Below are positions 55,550-64,000 of a stretch of 64,000 nt of DNA, piece by piece. The stretch comes from Pseudomonadota bacterium (GTDB taxonomy: Bacteria > Desulfobacterota > Desulfobacteria > Desulfobacterales > Desulfobacteraceae): NCBI GenBank assembly GCA_018821715.1, contig JAHJLN010000394.1, positions 1 through 64,000 on the forward strand, given 5' to 3'. How positions within the stretch are numbered: position 1 is the stretch's first letter; every line of letters starts with the position of its first letter. Made by a program: the position numbers and the translations under genes. Below the pieces are notes generated by a model. The model did no database searches, was not told the DNA's origin, and saw only the letters and a list, made by a program, of their open reading frames with translations.

Positions 55550-56662
55550 TCAGGCCACACAGATGCCATAGTCCGGGAGAATTTTTCTGGTGATATCAAT
55601 TCTGTGAATCTGCAGCGCATCATGAAACAGTTTCCAGTCAGTGTCCATGAACTCAGGGGTAAACCTAAACAGCTCAATTTTTGTCTCCACTTCCCTTTTC
55701 GTATCCAGGGCCTTATGCTTCCATGACCCCATACCCTTGGGGATATATGATAAAACCTCCCTGCCCCTTTCAGCAAAACCAAACTCTCCGTTGGCAATGG
55801 AATCCAGCCATTTTCTGTGCCGGTCTTCACCGTCTTCGTCTTCAAAGGTCAGAAAATTCTCCTTGATTTTTTCAAGATCTTGTTTGGGTATCCTGTCTGC
55901 GGCTGTCAGTTCATACCCGGGATTTTTCATTTGATAGCATACCATGGCCTTATGGATTCTTTCTACTGCTGCCATAAAAATATCCGTGTTATCCCGCTTG
56001 ATTGTTTCCCCTTCTTCATTTTCATATTCCCATTTCAAAAAAGGCATATCCGGGCAGGTCAATGCCGCACCATGACCCAGGGGGAAGACATCGCTGACCA
56101 CTTTGTTTTTTGCCTTGTCAAACATATCACCGAAATAGTCGGATAATTTTTCCATAAGACTGGCGGAATCTTCATCCTGTTTCTTTAAGTCTTTGACCAC
56201 ATTAATTTTATGGTTAATCCCTGCAAATCCCTGGTGGGCAAAGGTGTCTGCCAGGACATGCATGGTGATGCCCAACCGATGAAGGCCATATTCTTTATCA
56301 TGACTTGCGATGCAGTAGTTTACCATATCCTCTGCAACATGGCTGTCCGGGTAACAGACCAGCTTGTTAACAAAACTGCCGGCAGGATTATCCCCTGCCT
56401 TTTCACCGCCATTTCCCGGCAGAAAATGAAACGGAACCCAGGCGAAGTGATTGGCCAGCTCATCAAAATTACGATAATCCAGCATTTTATGGGCTGAACT
56501 GATCCTGCTGTACATGGCTTTGTTTCTAAATTTTATGGTTCCTGAATTCACGGCATCATCCACATACTGGGCACAATAGCTGATAATTTCGGCTTGTGCT
56601 GCTGAAAACTTTGCCAGACGTGCGGCAACATAGGTAACCCCATGATGAAAATCAATTTGCAT
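55550..56662 (-). CDS. DUF6765-type, phospholipase C-like helical protein
   Basis: A 370-aa cytosolic protein starting 'MQIDFHHGVTYVAARLA', matching the DUF6765 family. Scattered His and Asp in helices ('DSHVAED', 'MHVLADTFAHQGFAG') resemble the zinc sites of phospholipase C/P1-nuclease folds. A hydrolase acting on lipids or phosphoesters is possible. AAGGAGGATTATC gives a strong RBS. It is 75 bases upstream of the glycyl radical enzyme, so the two may be co-transcribed. Confidence 0.8.
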   Translation of the reverse strand: MQIDFHHGVTYVAARLAKFSAAQAEIISYCAQYVDDAVNSGTIKFRNKAMYSRISSAHKMLDYRNFDELANHFAWVPFHFLPGNGGEKAGDNPAGSFVNKLVCYPDSHVAEDMVNYCIASHDKEYGLHRLGITMHVLADTFAHQGFAGINHKINVVKDLKKQDEDSASLMEKLSDYFGDMFDKAKNKVVSDVFPLGHGAALTCPDMPFLKWEYENEEGETIKRDNTDIFMAAVERIHKAMVCYQMKNPGYELTAADRIPKQDLEKIKENFLTFEDEDGEDRHRKWLDSIANGEFGFAERGREVLSYIPKGMGSWKHKALDTKREVETKIELFRFTPEFMDTDWKLFHDALQIHRIDITRKILPDYGICVA

Positions 56663-56705
56663 GATAATCCTCCTTGTTTAATTTTTAAAAAACCTGCATT
56701 AACGG

Positions 56706-59462
56706 CTACAGCGGATCCTTGATACGAAGAGTTTTTATTCGATCCGGCTTAAAGGAACCGATTTCCGTTATAATCATATCTACCTGATTATTGTCTACTT
56801 TATCCTCTCTTGGGTTCATTTTTTTAATGGATAATGTCTCAAACTTTTCTAAACATTTTCGATCCTGAGTAAACCATTCGATATCTCGATTGAGATCTTT
56901 GTCATAAACAATATCTCCTATTTTGCCTGTATCAGCAATGATAAATACAGGGACCCTGTATTTATTGGCAACATCGGATACCGTCAGATGCCCGCAGGTA
57001 TGGCCAAAACTTTGATCAACATTATTGATGCCGTTTGTGCCGAAAAGGACTTTTTGGATAAGGCCCCGATCCATTAAATTTGAAATGCTGATATCCGGTA
57101 TTATCCAAACATTCTGGAAGCCAATCTCTCTTACTTTTTGTGCATAATGCAATCCATCACTGTAGACAATTTCATTTGCATAATTGTATTGGGTTTTTCC
57201 GCGGCATTCGCAAATGTAAATATGCGTGTTTCTTTTTTGTTCAGATGCACAAGAATCCAATGCATTTATTATCAGGCTGCTATACCCGAATAAAAGGATG
57301 CTTCCCCCATCGGAAATAAACGTTTTTGCATTTTCCGATAAAGCAATAAGATTTTTTCTACGCTTTTCCATAAGTTTATTGATTTTATTTTCTATGACAA
57401 CGGCTTTATCCTGATCATCACTGTTTAATATTTCTTCCAGATTATTGATAAAGGTTCTAATCAGCGTATGGCAGGGCCGGGCCAGAATAATCCGTTTAAC
57501 TTCTTTTAAATAATCCTGTAAAATATCCAGACCGGAATTAGAAATTTTAACAATTCTAAGCGAAGTCCTGAGGATAATATGAAATGCCTCACTGGCCGAA
57601 CTTAACTCTTCTAACAAAATATTGCTTCTGATCAATTCAAACTCAAGAACAGGCTGGCTCTGGAAGTCATCAATTGTGTTGGTTTTGATATCCAGGAAAA
57701 AAGAGAGCCGACCCCTGATAAGTATTTCTTTTACTGTGCTTAAATCTTCCCGTAAATTATTTTTAAGGGTTTCAGGAATAAAGGTGGCAGCAGTTGTTGA
57801 AGAGATATTAAATATATTTATCAAAATGGACAGGTCTTCCGGCTGAGGCGTGATTTTTTTGATCCATTTTGATTTTAACCAATGCATTTTATTCTTCCAG
57901 GGAAGACCTGTCTCATACAGAAGCGCATTATATTCCTCGGGTGTCAAGCTGTCTATATCATCTACATGGGTTGCAATGGAAAGCCTCAGATAAGCTGCTA
58001 TCAACCTCACTCTTACATTGGCATAATTGTCGCACTCAAATATATTTTCTGTTTTTCTGTGATATTTGCAAAGCGTGGCGATCGTACTTGCTTCCGAATG
58101 ATTCAGCAATAAATTGTCATGGTGCTCAATAATGTATTTGTAAGACCGCAAATGATGTAATTTATACACCTTGGCATTCCATTCATCATCATTTATATCT
58201 TCGCTTTGAAGACCGACAACCATTCCAATATCATGCAGCCATACTGATGCTAATAAGTAAAACCACTCCTTTTTGGTAAAACTTTCATTATACTCTACTG
58301 GAAGCAGATTATATAAAGCGATTTCAACCTGCAAATTGTGTGTTTCGTTATGAAACCCCTGCCATGAAGGGCCATCATGTAATTTCCATAAATCTGAAAC
58401 AAGGTCTATTATTTTTATTAAAATTTCATAATCATGGTCATCAAGGACATCTCTTCTTCTCTGTGTAAACGATGTCTCAACTGCGATAATTTTTTTTGGA
58501 CTCTCTCCAATAATTTCAGTATCAACCGTATCAAATTCAATTTTTCCGTCATCTCCGGTGCTGGTATCAATTACCCATTTCCGGTTGGCCGGAGAAAAGC
58601 TTCTAAAGTCAAGCATAATTTTTTGCTGGAAAAAATCAATGGTTAAATAATGAAATCGTTGTTTTATTAAAGAATCCGTCCCTAAACAAGAGGCCCCGGC
58701 CTGGAATTGAAAAATTTTACCCATGGCATCATGATGATAACTTGCATCCACATTGTGCAGATGCCCGGTAAGCAAAATTGAGTTATTCACATAGCTTTTT
58801 AAAATTTTAGCATCATCTCCCCACAAAAAATTGATGGGATGATGAAACAGAAAAATTCTGACATCATATTCCGGCAAGGATTTCAGTGCAGACCTGACTT
58901 GAAATTCACCAATGGCTATTCTTCTCTCATCTGTATCCGATCTGCTCATCCAGGCGGAGTTGAGCCCGATAATATTAATATTTTTTCCTGCATCACATTT
59001 GTAATTGTCTGCAAACGGTACCAGTCCGTTGTGGGTATGTTTTAAATGCGGCATATATTTTTCAACAAAGGCATAGTATTCCGACATCCCCTTGAGCAGG
59101 TCTTTACGAAAGTCTTCATTGCTGATCTCTTCATTTAAATCCCGCATACTTGAATATACAGGGATATCAGATTTTCTGTAACACCTGCGGTTTACATCAT
59201 GATTACCCGGCACAATAAATAATTTTTCTCTGTTAATGCCGGTATGTTTGATTAGTTTTTCAAAAAAATCTTCTGCCAGATCATATTCTTCTTTTTTTCC
59301 GCTAAAGGCAATATCTCCTGATACGATGACTATTTCAGGATTAATCCCTTTTTCTTTATCCCTTTCAATCCGCTTTAATAAGGATTCAGTAACAATTGAT
59401 TGGTCTATTACGTCATTTTGCTTGAAATGGAAGTCTGAAATATGGAGTAGTTGGAACTGCAT
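56706..59462 (-). CDS. Calcineurin-like phosphoesterase - HD - eIF2B-like triple fusion
   Basis: A 918-aa protein with three recognisable parts. Residues 1-300: calcineurin-type metallophosphoesterase (Asp10-x-His12, Asp50 in 'SGDIAFSG', 'PGNHDV', 'LFHHPINF', 'LTGHLHN'). Residues about 350-600: HD-type domain (His410-Asp411 in 'VWLHDIGMVVG', 'HHLRSYKYIIEHHD'). Residues about 680-905: an initiation-factor-2B-alpha-like fold ('ILLFGYSSLIINAL', 'VWIIPDISIS', 'VLFGTNGI', 'VPVFIIADTGKIGD'). I know of no described protein with this set. The start at 59462 follows AAAGGAG; an upstream start at 59498 has no RBS. Its partners could be nucleotides or sugar phosphates; a defence or signalling role is only a guess. 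Confidence 0.82.
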   Translation of the reverse strand: MQFQLLHISDFHFKQNDVIDQSIVTESLLKRIERDKEKGINPEIVIVSGDIAFSGKKEEYDLAEDFFEKLIKHTGINREKLFIVPGNHDVNRRCYRKSDIPVYSSMRDLNEEISNEDFRKDLLKGMSEYYAFVEKYMPHLKHTHNGLVPFADNYKCDAGKNINIIGLNSAWMSRSDTDERRIAIGEFQVRSALKSLPEYDVRIFLFHHPINFLWGDDAKILKSYVNNSILLTGHLHNVDASYHHDAMGKIFQFQAGASCLGTDSLIKQRFHYLTIDFFQQKIMLDFRSFSPANRKWVIDTSTGDDGKIEFDTVDTEIIGESPKKIIAVETSFTQRRRDVLDDHDYEILIKIIDLVSDLWKLHDGPSWQGFHNETHNLQVEIALYNLLPVEYNESFTKKEWFYLLASVWLHDIGMVVGLQSEDINDDEWNAKVYKLHHLRSYKYIIEHHDNLLLNHSEASTIATLCKYHRKTENIFECDNYANVRVRLIAAYLRLSIATHVDDIDSLTPEEYNALLYETGLPWKNKMHWLKSKWIKKITPQPEDLSILINIFNISSTTAATFIPETLKNNLREDLSTVKEILIRGRLSFFLDIKTNTIDDFQSQPVLEFELIRSNILLEELSSASEAFHIILRTSLRIVKISNSGLDILQDYLKEVKRIILARPCHTLIRTFINNLEEILNSDDQDKAVVIENKINKLMEKRRKNLIALSENAKTFISDGGSILLFGYSSLIINALDSCASEQKRNTHIYICECRGKTQYNYANEIVYSDGLHYAQKVREIGFQNVWIIPDISISNLMDRGLIQKVLFGTNGINNVDQSFGHTCGHLTVSDVANKYRVPVFIIADTGKIGDIVYDKDLNRDIEWFTQDRKCLEKFETLSIKKMNPREDKVDNNQVDMIITEIGSFKPDRIKTLRIKDPL

Positions 59463-59529
59463 TGTTTTCTCCTTTAAACCTGAAATAATATTAAACACAA
59501 TTGAAAGCTGATTTATCTAAACTGGTTTT

Positions 59530-61044
59530 TTAAGGACTTTTTTCAAAAGCCGTTAAGCGCTCAAGGGTATATTGCCGTTTGAGTTCTGCCATTGTTTTCG
59601 GACCGGGCATGCCATCGGGTTCCAGTTTGAAGCGACGTTGGAACGCCATTAATTTTTCCCGTGTTGATGGACCCCACACCCCGTCAACTTTCAGGGTTGC
59701 TGCCATAATCTGATTCAAGGCTGACTGGAGAAATTGAACCTCGTCAGGATTGGAAAGCGCTCCCTTGTCCTGTGCAATTTCCGCAAAATAGTCCTGGAAT
59801 GTTGTTTTTAAAAACCCTCGCCATCCCTGCTCGTCCAGTCCCAGTTCAGTCACCGCTTTTTTTAGATCAAAATCAGGGCCTTGCTGTTTTACCATTTTGT
59901 AGAGGTCATCCACTTTCTGCCGCTGATCCAGGCAAAGCAGGAGAAGCCTGATTTCACGGATTTGTGTTGAGTGCAACCCTAAATCCTGGGCTTTTTGCGT
60001 CAGTTCTATCAAGGAAGAGACCTTTTCTTCACGCATTCCATCCATTCGCCAGTTGGGCAGAGCCGTCAGACGACCGGAATTCCACTGAGTTCGTTCATAA
60101 AGACTTGCCAGGCCTTCATTCAGCCAATCCGGTGCTTCGGGGAAATCCGCCTTGATCATTGCATGGACCATCTCATGCAGCAGGGTGCCGTACCCTGTCC
60201 TCCCTCCTGTAGCCATGATCAAATTGTCGGACGGGTTGTAATACCCCAGAAACGGGGCATAGACCGGAAGACCCACTTCCGGATACAGCTGATGGGTCGC
60301 GTCAACCAATGCAAACGGCTGTGGAGAAATCATGATCACAAGCAGTCTTTGAGGCGGCGTATCAAAATATTCTTTCATAAAATACGCATAAAAATCCTTT
60401 ACCCCTCTTTCGTAGTGCTTGACAGGTGATACCGGATCTTCCAAACCAATGATCAAAAAAGGCGCTTTTTCAAACACATCTATCCTCAGATTATGTAGTG
60501 ACTGCCGTATGACAGCTTCCATGGGACCTGCTGAAGCGCCTGCATCAATTACCGGCAGCCGTTTCGGCAGGTTCATGATGGCGTCTTTTTCCATCTCCAC
60601 AGTGCCTTTCTTCATGATAAAACTGATGGAAACCCCTTTACTGCCCCAGTTTTCCACTCTCAGTTTGGCCAGCTGCGTCTGGCAGTATCCCAGTTCCGAT
60701 TGAATGGCCCCGCGCTGCTCATCCGTAACAGCCATAAGCCTGGCTTTTTCAAGCCATTCAGTGGCCTTTTCCCAGTTCTTCAAGGTATTGTTCAGCGCAC
60801 CCAGACTAAACACATACTTGTAGGTATCAGGAGACAGAAGGTTTGCTGTTTCCAAAAAATTGAGCGCATTTTTCAACTCCTGACTGCCGGGGTTGTCCTG
60901 GCGATAGATGGATAAAAACCGCTGGTAATTATTCTCTGCTTCGTTGCCCTGAGCGGTTGCCGGACCGGACAGGGCAATGAAGATGGTCATGACGGCGGCA
61001 AACAATGCCGGCATCATCCAGCGGATAAACCTCAAATCGTGCAT
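59530..61044 (-). CDS. Secreted gluzincin (peptidase MA-like) with peptidoglycan-binding domain
   Basis: A 504-aa exported protein: signal peptide ending near 'GPATAQG', TPR-like helices (about 35-130), a zincin domain with 'LLHEMVHAMI' (HExxH) and 'DWLNEGLASLYE', and a C-terminal peptidoglycan_binding_1 domain ('DGVWGPSTREKLMAFQRRF'). It probably acts in the periplasm on wall-associated proteins. The protease motif resembles that of the radical SAM fusion at 9465-11567 but the two are in different contexts. It is followed by the triple-fusion gene after 67 bases. Confidence 0.87.
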   Translation of the reverse strand: MHDLRFIRWMMPALFAAVMTIFIALSGPATAQGNEAENNYQRFLSIYRQDNPGSQELKNALNFLETANLLSPDTYKYVFSLGALNNTLKNWEKATEWLEKARLMAVTDEQRGAIQSELGYCQTQLAKLRVENWGSKGVSISFIMKKGTVEMEKDAIMNLPKRLPVIDAGASAGPMEAVIRQSLHNLRIDVFEKAPFLIIGLEDPVSPVKHYERGVKDFYAYFMKEYFDTPPQRLLVIMISPQPFALVDATHQLYPEVGLPVYAPFLGYYNPSDNLIMATGGRTGYGTLLHEMVHAMIKADFPEAPDWLNEGLASLYERTQWNSGRLTALPNWRMDGMREEKVSSLIELTQKAQDLGLHSTQIREIRLLLLCLDQRQKVDDLYKMVKQQGPDFDLKKAVTELGLDEQGWRGFLKTTFQDYFAEIAQDKGALSNPDEVQFLQSALNQIMAATLKVDGVWGPSTREKLMAFQRRFKLEPDGMPGPKTMAELKRQYTLERLTAFEKSP

Positions 61045-61072
61045 AACGCCTCCAATTTAATAGGATGATCAT

Positions 61073-61591
61073 CTAATCCGGGACAGATGTTCTGTGAAGC
61101 GGATTGCTTTCCTGTCTTACCTCTTCAATACCTGCCACAGGCGAGGCGGGTAACATCTTGATTTCCATGGGCTTTTGCACTGTCAATCCCCAGAGGATAA
61201 TGGCAGCTCCCATCAGAACAAACAACGCCCCCGGGCTTCCTGCCTTAAGCTTGGTTTTAATTCCTGAACCGGAAAACCCGAAATCAATTTCACCCGATAT
61301 CCCCTTGATCAGGGTATCGTGACCTAACCTTACAATCAGGTAGCCAAGGACACAGGCTGTAATCTTAAGGACAAGTATGCTTGCCATGAACGCTATGGCA
61401 ATAGGGGTACTTGTGGCAACAAATGCCTGGGCAGATGCTATTGAAGCCGGTTCCACCGCCCCTGCGACGTCAGCGGTCATGCCGGGCAGAATCCCGCCTG
61501 TTAAAATCAAATAGCCTGCCACAATAAAACAATCTTTACCCTCCCATAATCTGGACACTTTTCTTTTGAAGCCTGCACCTATTGTGTACAT
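61073..61591 (-). CDS. Membrane protein of unknown function
   Basis: A 172-aa protein with about three hydrophobic segments ('CFIVAGYLILTGGILPGM', 'FMASILVLKITACVLGYLI', 'ALFVLMGAAIILWGL'). The start at 61591 is preceded by AGAGGA; the frame is open to 61780 but that would overlap the upstream gene heavily. No motif is recognised. It sits 28 bases before the secreted gluzincin and 19 after the duplicated protein, so the three are likely an operon. Confidence 0.75.
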   Translation of the reverse strand: MYTIGAGFKRKVSRLWEGKDCFIVAGYLILTGGILPGMTADVAGAVEPASIASAQAFVATSTPIAIAFMASILVLKITACVLGYLIVRLGHDTLIKGISGEIDFGFSGSGIKTKLKAGSPGALFVLMGAAIILWGLTVQKPMEIKMLPASPVAGIEEVRQESNPLHRTSVPD

Positions 61592-61610
61592 AAACAGTTT
61601 CCTCTTGTTT

Positions 61611-64000
61611 TTATTTTTTCCAAGTGTCAAGCCCGATGGCCAGCCGATGATACTGCCATGCATCATCCAGGAGCAAAAAGTAACCAAACAGCTGATATTT
61701 AAATTTTGCCGGATCAACTGAAGAGTGGTAGGGTACCTGCGGTGCTGTTGAATAAATAAGCTGCCCCAAAAAAAGACCATCCGCTATTTCAACCAGCTCA
61801 TCAAGGCAGAAACCAATGGGCATGGGCCCCCCTATCATGGGGTATCGGTAATGAAACTGGAAAACCTTTTTTTTGCTTTCCTTCCCGTTATTCATGGGAA
61901 GAATTGAGTCTTGATCACAGGTCCCTAAAAATTTATATCCCTGCCTGAAAAAAGGAGACGGCCCTGATTGTGAAATTGCCTGCAACGATGGATCCGGAAG
62001 CTGATAATTCATATCAATGATGCGCATGAGCGGATCTGCGGCCACAATGCGCTCATCCTGGATATTGCTGCCGTCAACCCAGTGTCTGCCGGCTTCTTTT
62101 TCCCAGAAATCCTTGTCTGCATCAGACATGCCCTTGTCCCATGACCCGCTCTTTAAATACCGGGTGTAGGGACCCTCATCGGTCCAGTGATGCTTTTCGT
62201 TTTTCAGGACAAGATCATAGTGCGGGGCACTGGCCAGGTGGGACTCAAGCTCTTTCACTCTTTGGGGATATCGCTCGACAAGGGTGTCGCTTTCATCTAA
62301 AAGCATGCTCAGTTTCCGGCCGTTAATTTTTTCAAAGGATTTGCCGGCCCATGGGAAAATATATTTTCCTATGCTGTGCCAGATCATGTTCAGAATGTTG
62401 GGGCCGGCCGGCTCACGCCCGAGAACGCTTGCCAGACTGCTTGGAAAAAGCTGGCTCTGGTCATAGAAGGCTGTGGGATCAGGGCATATGGTTTCCTTTA
62501 ACCCCAGATGCAGATTCAATGTTGCCCCATGATAATAATCAAACCCGCAGGTTATCTCTTCCCGGCCGTAATAATCTCTTTTTTCAGTACCATCCGCCCT
62601 TACATTGTATCCTTTGGAACCCTGACCCTTGAATAAACCGTTTTCAACCACAGGCGCCACCCCGCAGCGGAAAAGACGGTTCAATTTCTCAAAATGCACC
62701 AGGTGATCATCATATTTACTCTGCAAGGAGATCTGTGTACTGATTCTTTGAAGCAGTTGCAGAATGGACTCATCCTCTTTGAGCAGTTGACGGATATCTT
62801 CTGTATCTGATTCTTTTGGAGAAGGTTCAAAAATAAAGGTGGTGAACTTTTTTTTCAGACCATCATTGAGCTTCCAGTCATTGGCCCAGTCTGTTATCTC
62901 TGGCCACTGCCGTTGCATTGATGGTGAACGCTTTGGTGAACGGCCCGGTTTTTTATCGTAACCAAGTGTTGTATACCCTGTTTCTCCAGGGCGGGGACGT
63001 AGCTGGGGAAACGCATCGTCTGCATATACCTTTTCTGCATAGGCCGGATCCATCATGAGAAAATAACCATTGTTCTGGTAGCCGTAATCCACATCACCGC
63101 CTTGATCTTTACCCGGCTCGGAAAAATGACGTCTTAAAAAATCAAGGGGATGCTGATGGTGGGGATCATAAGATTCTCCAATGGGAATTTCAGGCAGGTC
63201 GGGACAGAAAGGCAGCCGAAGGCGACCAAGGCTGTAATGGCGGGTGGCATAGATCAGTTGACCCAGATAGATGCCCTCGGCAATCTGCACAATCTCATCC
63301 ACAAGGCGGGTCATGGGATAGACGGGTCTTAGGGCGGGCCAGCGATAGTTCAGCTGGTACACGTCTTTACCTTTCATTTCCGAGACAACCGATTTCCCAA
63401 AATCCGCCAGATAGATACTTCCGGTTTTATTGTAAGGAATGTATGTTTCCTTTTCCAGGTTTGCTTTTGTAAGGATGCCGCCAAACTGTTCTGCAGAAGT
63501 TGAAAAAGGCCTGTCTTTAAGATCCCATAGTTGCGTCAGCACCGGTATGGTGATTCCCTGGATAAGATCCGGGTCCGGAGGGTCCCGGAAAAAATTACGG
63601 CCGATGCGGGTCGATTCAGGATTAAACGCTTTCATTACCGAGTCGTCCTTCTCACATTTTTCAGCCAACGTCTCACGGGTCAGGGGTTCAAAGGCTTTAC
63701 CCATCCACAGCCCGGTATCTGCAAACGTCATATTCCAGGCAGTGGCCATCCATTCAATACTGGCGATCCGTGAGCGTTCCCGGCCTAAATGCCGGACCGT
63801 ATCCTGAAAATAGTCACTGTTCCTGATGGATACAGGAATGCCGATCATCGGGCCGTCAAGAACCACGGATTTCCCGCACATAAACAGTGTCTGCAATTTT
63901 TTATTTATACCAGGCCACAGCTGCCGTTGTTTATTGTCCGCCAGTATCTGCTGATACTTTGCCAGCATGGCATAAAAACTGCCGGTAAAATCTTTTTGAA
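61611..64000 (-). CDS. Large uncharacterised protein with internal duplication (5' end outside window)
   Basis: At least 785 aa from the ATG at 63968; the frame stays open to the window edge, so the true start may lie outside. Two copies of a similar module are visible: residues 203-242 ('LVDEIVQIAEGIYLGQLIYA') and 702-741 ('LDELVEIADGLFLGQLIYST'), each followed by a 'GYF' strand. No signal peptide, membrane segment or catalytic motif is recognised. Many Trp, Tyr, Pro and Asp suggest a large globular, possibly carbohydrate- or lipid-facing protein. The product is unknown. Confidence 0.75.
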   Translation of the reverse strand, partial: QKDFTGSFYAMLAKYQQILADNKQRQLWPGINKKLQTLFMCGKSVVLDGPMIGIPVSIRNSDYFQDTVRHLGRERSRIASIEWMATAWNMTFADTGLWMGKAFEPLTRETLAEKCEKDDSVMKAFNPESTRIGRNFFRDPPDPDLIQGITIPVLTQLWDLKDRPFSTSAEQFGGILTKANLEKETYIPYNKTGSIYLADFGKSVVSEMKGKDVYQLNYRWPALRPVYPMTRLVDEIVQIAEGIYLGQLIYATRHYSLGRLRLPFCPDLPEIPIGESYDPHHQHPLDFLRRHFSEPGKDQGGDVDYGYQNNGYFLMMDPAYAEKVYADDAFPQLRPRPGETGYTTLGYDKKPGRSPKRSPSMQRQWPEITDWANDWKLNDGLKKKFTTFIFEPSPKESDTEDIRQLLKEDESILQLLQRISTQISLQSKYDDHLVHFEKLNRLFRCGVAPVVENGLFKGQGSKGYNVRADGTEKRDYYGREEITCGFDYYHGATLNLHLGLKETICPDPTAFYDQSQLFPSSLASVLGREPAGPNILNMIWHSIGKYIFPWAGKSFEKINGRKLSMLLDESDTLVERYPQRVKELESHLASAPHYDLVLKNEKHHWTDEGPYTRYLKSGSWDKGMSDADKDFWEKEAGRHWVDGSNIQDERIVAADPLMRIIDMNYQLPDPSLQAISQSGPSPFFRQGYKFLGTCDQDSILPMNNGKESKKKVFQFHYRYPMIGGPMPIGFCLDELVEIADGLFLGQLIYSTAPQVPYHSSVDPAKFKYQLFGYFLLLDDAWQYHRLAIGLDTWKK

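Noticed and set aside
59530-61044. Secreted gluzincin as another RiPP protease, because its HExxH...WLxEG motif resembles the 9465 fusion.
   Set aside because: It is far away, has a signal peptide and a peptidoglycan-binding domain, and belongs to a different operon.
61592-61780. N-terminal extension of the 61073 membrane protein to 61780.
   Set aside because: It would overlap the end of the duplicated-protein gene by 170 bases; the ATG at 61591 has a proper RBS.

Overview
The window reads as a piece of a chromosome from a strictly anaerobic Gram-negative bacterium, most likely a Desulfobacterota (deltaproteobacterial) sulfate reducer of the Desulfobacula/Desulfobacter type. This is inferred from gene content, not from a search: LL-diaminopimelate aminotransferase, two MoeA paralogues (one fused to a periplasmic-binding-protein-like domain), a glycyl radical enzyme with its activase, several oxygen-sensitive radical SAM enzymes, and outer-membrane genes (TolC, OmpA-like). 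The sequence is AT-rich and densely coding. I see no rRNA, tRNA, CRISPR array or insertion sequence.

Layout. 1-4577: a cell-envelope operon (ftsX, an EnvC-like amidase activator, a CtpA-type protease, a divergent polysaccharide deacetylase). 4830-24543: a 20-kb co-directional block that is the most interesting part of the window. 24544-27200: minus-strand YkgJ-like and Nudix genes and a histidine kinase that looks N-terminally truncated. 27402-32029: a TetR regulator with a palindromic operator, an ADP-forming acyl-CoA synthetase, panB and a DUF2520 dehydrogenase. 32019-35379: an M16C protease and a small winged-helix protein (minus). 35732-42519: rsmA, an HD-GYP-type protein, dapL, moeA and a moeA-PBP fusion, closed by a terminator. 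42667-46111: a VWA-OmpA lipoprotein and a hybrid sensor kinase (minus). 46264-51642: uppP, a phosphohexomutase, a UvrD/Rep helicase and an MFS carrier. 51639-64000: a minus-strand run with a glycyl radical enzyme module (activase, SCP2-like protein, enzyme, DUF6765 protein), a calcineurin-HD-eIF2B triple fusion, a secreted gluzincin, a membrane protein and an internally duplicated protein cut by the window edge.

The 4830-24543 block looks like an undescribed biosynthesis and export system for a ribosomally made, post-translationally modified peptide (RiPP), possibly acylated. It encodes, in order: a ketosynthase, an acyl carrier protein, a B12-type radical SAM enzyme, two GNAT acyltransferases, a radical SAM protein fused to a zinc-protease domain (HEITH), a SPASM radical SAM enzyme, a 99-residue Cys/Gly-rich candidate precursor with the strongest ribosome-binding site I noticed in the block, a CPBP membrane protease, a small membrane protein, a second B12-type radical SAM protein with an unusual CX4CX2C cluster motif, an ABC exporter without a C39 peptidase, an M16 lipoprotein protease, a HlyD-type adaptor and a TolC-type outer-membrane channel. 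My working model is that the peptide is modified by up to four radical SAM enzymes, is perhaps lipidated by the KS/ACP/GNAT set, is cut by one or more of three unrelated proteases, and is exported through a type-I-like conduit. The co-orientation, tight spacing and motifs are visible in the sequence. The product and chemistry are inference.
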